Source: Halichoerus grypus (lineage: Eukaryota > Chordata > Mammalia > Carnivora > Phocidae). Taken from it: a stretch of 64,000 nt of DNA. This document shows, in pieces, positions 60,466 through 64,000 of this stretch (position 1 is the first letter of the stretch; each line of letters opens with the position of its first letter). The stretch is from contig NC_135717.1 of the NCBI RefSeq assembly GCF_964656455.1, forward strand, positions 140,258,308 to 140,322,307, written 5' to 3'. Below the pieces are notes generated by a model, which saw nothing but the letters and a program-made list of their open reading frames with translations, did no database searches and was not told the origin of the DNA. The translations under genes were made by a program, and so were the position numbers.

Positions 60466-63124
60466 TTAAGGATATATCCTTTGAAATATTAAGGGGGCAT
60501 CCTTTTAAAATTATAAAACATACACAAGTCTGCAAAGAATTGAGGAAAGTAAGTGTGAAGGAAGAAAGAAGAGATGTGGAGGATGGTTAGAAATCTTGAA
60601 TGCAAGATGAAATTTGGTTTTGATGCAGCAGGAAGTAGACATGCTCTGGGAAGGGTCCACCATGAGCCCTCTCCTTGAAGACCTCTTCCCCCTTAAAGCA
60701 AATACTAAAACTAGACAAGGTCTGTAGCATGACTCCTCTTCACAGAGGTCAAAAGGAAGACTTGAGACATTTTGACAGTCTTCATGGCCCTATAGGTAAG
60801 TTGAATCAGTCCGCATTATGAGGTATAGGTTACCAAAAAGGCTTTCTACCCTATCATGAAATTATTTACTTTGGAATCACAAATGGGGTAATTTTCTCCA
60901 GAGAAAATAAACCTAACCGAACTGTAGGCTCAGCGGGCTTCCAGAAATAAAATATGTTCAACATATGTTATTACATAAACCATTTTAAAATTAAGGATAG
61001 TTTTATGCCATTGCATGGCAAAATGATACATTCTTCTTTCATAAAATTAAATAAAAATTTGTATATGATATCTGAAATTGAAATCACAAAATTTATTTTT
61101 TCACCAAGGAAATTTTAGAAAACAAAATTGCTCTTTTTGCTGTTTTCCCTATGATAAAGAATATTTTATGAATTTTCTCTTCAGTTTAGTACTTCAAGTA
61201 TTTTTCTGTTAATTTTATATCTATTAATTGTCTTTGTTGTTTAGTCATTCTTTTGCAAATACCATAAAAATTCTCTTTATACTACTGACATGGAATATCA
61301 GTAGTAATACCACTCCCTCTTTTAATGTCAAATCTTGTTCTGCCTCTAAAGATAAGTATATCCCAATCTTAGTAATAATCATTTCTATGTCCGCAAATGT
61401 AATTTGCGGTAAATATCTTGTCATTTTTCTCCTCTTTCAAATTTAATCCTTACATAAACTGCAGACAGTTTTCTACTCTAAATTACAAAAAAAATCTGGT
61501 TCAGCATATGTCCCATTGTACATTTGAGCAACTTATGTCCCGTTATTACCCGTTATTATGCTTAATATAAATTTCTTAACCCTGCTATTATTTTCCACTT
61601 CCAAAAGAATCCTGGCAAAGCCTGTGTTTATGAATTGGTACAAAATGTTTCAGAATAAGGAAATAATGTCTCCAAAAGAATGCTCCAAATGCATTTGTTT
61701 TGCTACCTCAATGACCCCCAAAGCAGTATTATCTGAATTTTCAATAGTCTGAAATGTCTTGTAAGAAATAATTCTTAGCACCAGTTTTGCAGGTTGCTCA
61801 GGGTTTTTGCTTATCCATTTTATGTTTGCATCTAGCATAGACACAATTTGCTATAACCTCTCCTGGGAAGTTATTTATTTTTTATTAAGAATGTAATGAT
61901 TGAACTATGAAAGACTTAGCCTTGGATTTTCCTTCATTTTGGACTTTAAAATACTTTTTTCTAATTTTAGAGAAGATTTTCTTAATGCCCTCAAATTATG
62001 TCTTAAAGCATTGTATATGTGCTAATATTTATCTGAATTAAGTCTATTAACATAATTCTAGAAAAATGGGTTTACGTATTTGTGTAATTATTAATGTACC
62101 CATCACCTCCAATTATGGTAAGATTTGCACAATTATCAATATGTTTTACAAAGGCAAAGCCAAATTTGTCATTTAGACAATGAAAATAATAGAGAAAATA
62201 CAGGCAGTCCTCAACCTATGAAGGAGTTATGGAACAAGATACATTTTAAGATGTTTTTCTTTCCAGTTCATAGGATGGATATTTGCCCAGAGTGTTTGCA
62301 CAAACAAACCCATGAAAACCCACAGTCTGCACTGAATCATGGTATTTTCAGGCTTGGGGATGGGACTGGATGAGTGAGAGGAAGACAGGGGCAAAATGTT
62401 TCTTCATTTTTGCTGATACTCAGTTGACCTGTCCAAAATGTGGACAGTAAGTTCAACTGGTTTTCCACACTGACTTATCTCTTTCTAACCTTTGCCTGTT
62501 TCCTGATATGATTCTGCTTCCCACCGGAGAGTCTCTAGCTGCCATTTCTTCAAAGTTGCTTTGGCTTCAAATTTCCCAGCCCCACTTTTCTCTTAATCAA
62601 AATGCCTCAGGGTGACTGGTATGAGAAAATGTCTAAGAAAAAAGAAACAGAGTCAAAGCATTTACACCAGCCCTGCATTCTTCCTGCCCTGCCTAACCCC
62701 TCATAAGCAAATGACAAGAGATTTTCGGCAGTGCGAGATCCTGAAATGAACTTAGGTCATATGGGTGGAGATACTTTGGGGATAGGAAACACAGGTTCTA
62801 GATGCAGCATCCCTGCATTGCTCTTTACATTTCCTTCCAATCCTCTACATAGGAGCCCAGAATTCCTTTATTTTAATACCTACAAGTTTTCCCAGGGGTT
62901 TTTGTGAGGCTTGTGATAGAAGCTCTGTCAATGAGGTATAGTAGGCTAGAAATTGTGCTTTTTTTTTCTTTTGTAATGTATTTAAAGTACACGATTAAAT
63001 AATCTACATTTTAATTTTTTTAATTTAAAATAAATTTACCCCAAATACAAAAGCATCAATTCATGAAGTAAATATTTAAGTAGCCCTTCCATATGAAGGA
63101 AATACCTTTGTTTGTACGATTACC
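60466..63124. other. AT-rich unique DNA with one exon-like spot
   Basis: No repeat is assigned with confidence. A weak Tigger-like end (caggcagtcctcaacctatg) starts at about 62202 but is not followed by a clear body. A 10-bp tandem duplication (cccgttatta twice) lies at 61539-61558. Open frames of 60-82 codons are unrecognised. Confidence 0.4.
60746..60795 (+). other. Exon-like segment, 50 nt, unproven
   Basis: The acceptor-like gactcctcttcacag ends at 60745 and a strong donor-like atag/gtaagttg follows with the GT at 60796-60797. One of three frames is open (it reads GQKEDLRHFDSLHGPI) and I do not recognise it. The pyrimidine tract is short. Confidence 0.22.
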
Positions 63125-63480
63125 TTCATTAGTTCAGTCTATAATGAACTATTACAGGCTGGGTGGCTTATAAACAATAGAAATTTACTTCTCACAGCTC
63201 TGGAGGTTGGCAATCTGAGACTGGAGTGCCAAATGTGGTTGTGCTCTGGTAGGAGCCCTCTTCCGCATTGCAGATTTCTCATTATATTCTCACGTGGTGC
63301 AAAGAGGGTGAGAGAGGTCTCTGAGGTCCCTTTTATAAGGGCACTAATCCCATTCGTGAGGGCTCCTCCCACTTTCATGACTTAATCACTTCCTGACACC
63401 ATCACAAGGGTGTTAGTATTTCAGTGTGTGAGTTTTGGCGGGGGGGAGGGAGGGAGCAAACATTCAGCCCATTGCAACCA
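63125..63480 (-). mobile_element. ERVL-MaLR LTR (MLT1/MST-like), antisense
   Basis: On the minus strand the element starts near gcaatgggctgaatgtttgc, then has gggattagtgcccttataaa, acctccagagctgtgagaag and taagccacccagcctgtaat. This is the order of mammalian MaLR LTRs. It is a solitary, noncoding LTR; no internal retroviral region lies next to it. The 79-codon minus frame at 63139-63378 is inside the LTR and is not a gene. Confidence 0.85.
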
Positions 63481-63578
63481 TCTGTACCATTCATCCTATT
63501 TGACAACTAAGATCAAGGTAATCACCTTCAAATTTGAACTTTAGTATTTATTATAACTGGTTGTAAATATATGCTTTC

Positions 63579-63773
63579 TTTTTTTTTATTTTTTAAAGAT
63601 TCTATTTATTTATTTGAGAGAGAGAGAATGAGCGGTGGGGAGGGGCAGAGGGAGAGGGAGAAGCAGACTCCCTGCTGAGCAGGGAGCCCAACACAGGGCT
63701 CGATCCCAGGACCTGGAGATCATGACCTGAGCCAAAGGCAGACACTTAAATGACGGAGCCATCCGGGTGCCCT
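63579..63773 (-). mobile_element. CAN SINE, antisense, young
   Basis: The tail complement, GA-rich run, body (gggctcgatcccaggacc) and a head complement with two changes (gagccatccgggtgccc) are present. A perfect 15-bp duplication, taaatatatgctttc, lies at 63564-63578 and 63774-63788. Confidence 0.96.
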
Positions 63774-63788
63774 TAAATATATGCTTTC

Positions 63789-64000
63789 AATAATCACCTA
63801 CTAGTGTTGCTCAGACAAATGCTGTGCTCTCTCTGGGCTGGCATCAACAATTATGGAGGTGGCACAGTGAGGCCAGACCAGCCTGTAGCACCTGATTTTG
63901 CCGGCTTTGTCAGGCAGCCCCAAGCAGCCCGTACCTCTGTCCTAGTACTACCACACGGCAGTGACCATTAGGAACTGACACTTACTTCCTCCTGAATGCC
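63789..64000. other. GC-richer unique end of the window
   Basis: The last 200 bp are noticeably richer in G+C than the rest. No repeat or exon is identified, and the segment is cut by the window edge. Confidence 0.4.

Noticed and set aside
62195..62360. Possible second Tigger element (caggcagtcctcaacctatg)
   Set aside because: Only about 30 bp resembles a Tigger-type end. No body or opposite inverted repeat is seen.
63125..63480. Endogenous retrovirus with genes
   Set aside because: Only one solitary LTR is present; no internal region or second LTR lies in the window.

Overview
The window is mammalian nuclear DNA, and almost certainly from a caniform carnivore. Seventeen copies of the tRNA-Lys-derived carnivore SINE (SINEC/CAN SINE) lie on both strands. 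Their head resembles the form I associate with arctoids (bears and pinnipeds, possibly mustelids) rather than the dog form; that placement is from memory and not tested. The DNA is AT-rich and CpG-poor, and it carries the usual deep eutherian repeats (L2, MIR, MER5-type hAT, Tigger/MER2, a MaLR LTR and an old L1 piece).

I find no protein-coding gene. No open frame exceeds about 146 codons, none looks like a known protein, and many lie inside SINEs, L2 or purine/pyrimidine-rich DNA. There are no bacterial-type operons, CRISPR arrays or intact RNA genes. The window is best read as intergenic desert or the inside of a very large intron. The few splice-like signals (around 15.1 kb, 55.4 kb and 60.7 kb, all + strand) are the only hints of a host transcript and are not enough to name a gene.

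Layout: 0-5 kb has a SINE, an L1 ORF2 scrap and a 1-kb antisense L2. 5-20 kb is mostly unique AT-rich DNA with a young SINE, MER5A, MIRs, a purine/pyrimidine hairpin, a short U6 snRNA fragment with target-site duplications, and a candidate recursive splice site. 20-33 kb is L2/MIR-rich with five recognisable SINE insertions on the + strand and one on the - strand, some nested in older repeats. 33-45 kb alternates unique DNA with a Charlie-type hAT element, LINE remnants, microsatellites and four SINEs. 45-52 kb has three antisense SINEs (one with an internal duplication) and scattered MIR/L2. 52-64 kb is AT-rich with a LINE remnant, a Tigger/MER2 element with a CA microsatellite inside, a GT microsatellite, a perfect 28-bp tandem duplication, several MIRs, a MaLR LTR and a final SINE.

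I did not find an undescribed biological system. The most specific observation is the 33-nt U6 5' fragment at 12.63 kb, which has the hallmarks of a tailless retropseudogene. Repeat family names come from recognition by eye, so repeat borders are approximate except where target-site duplications fix them.
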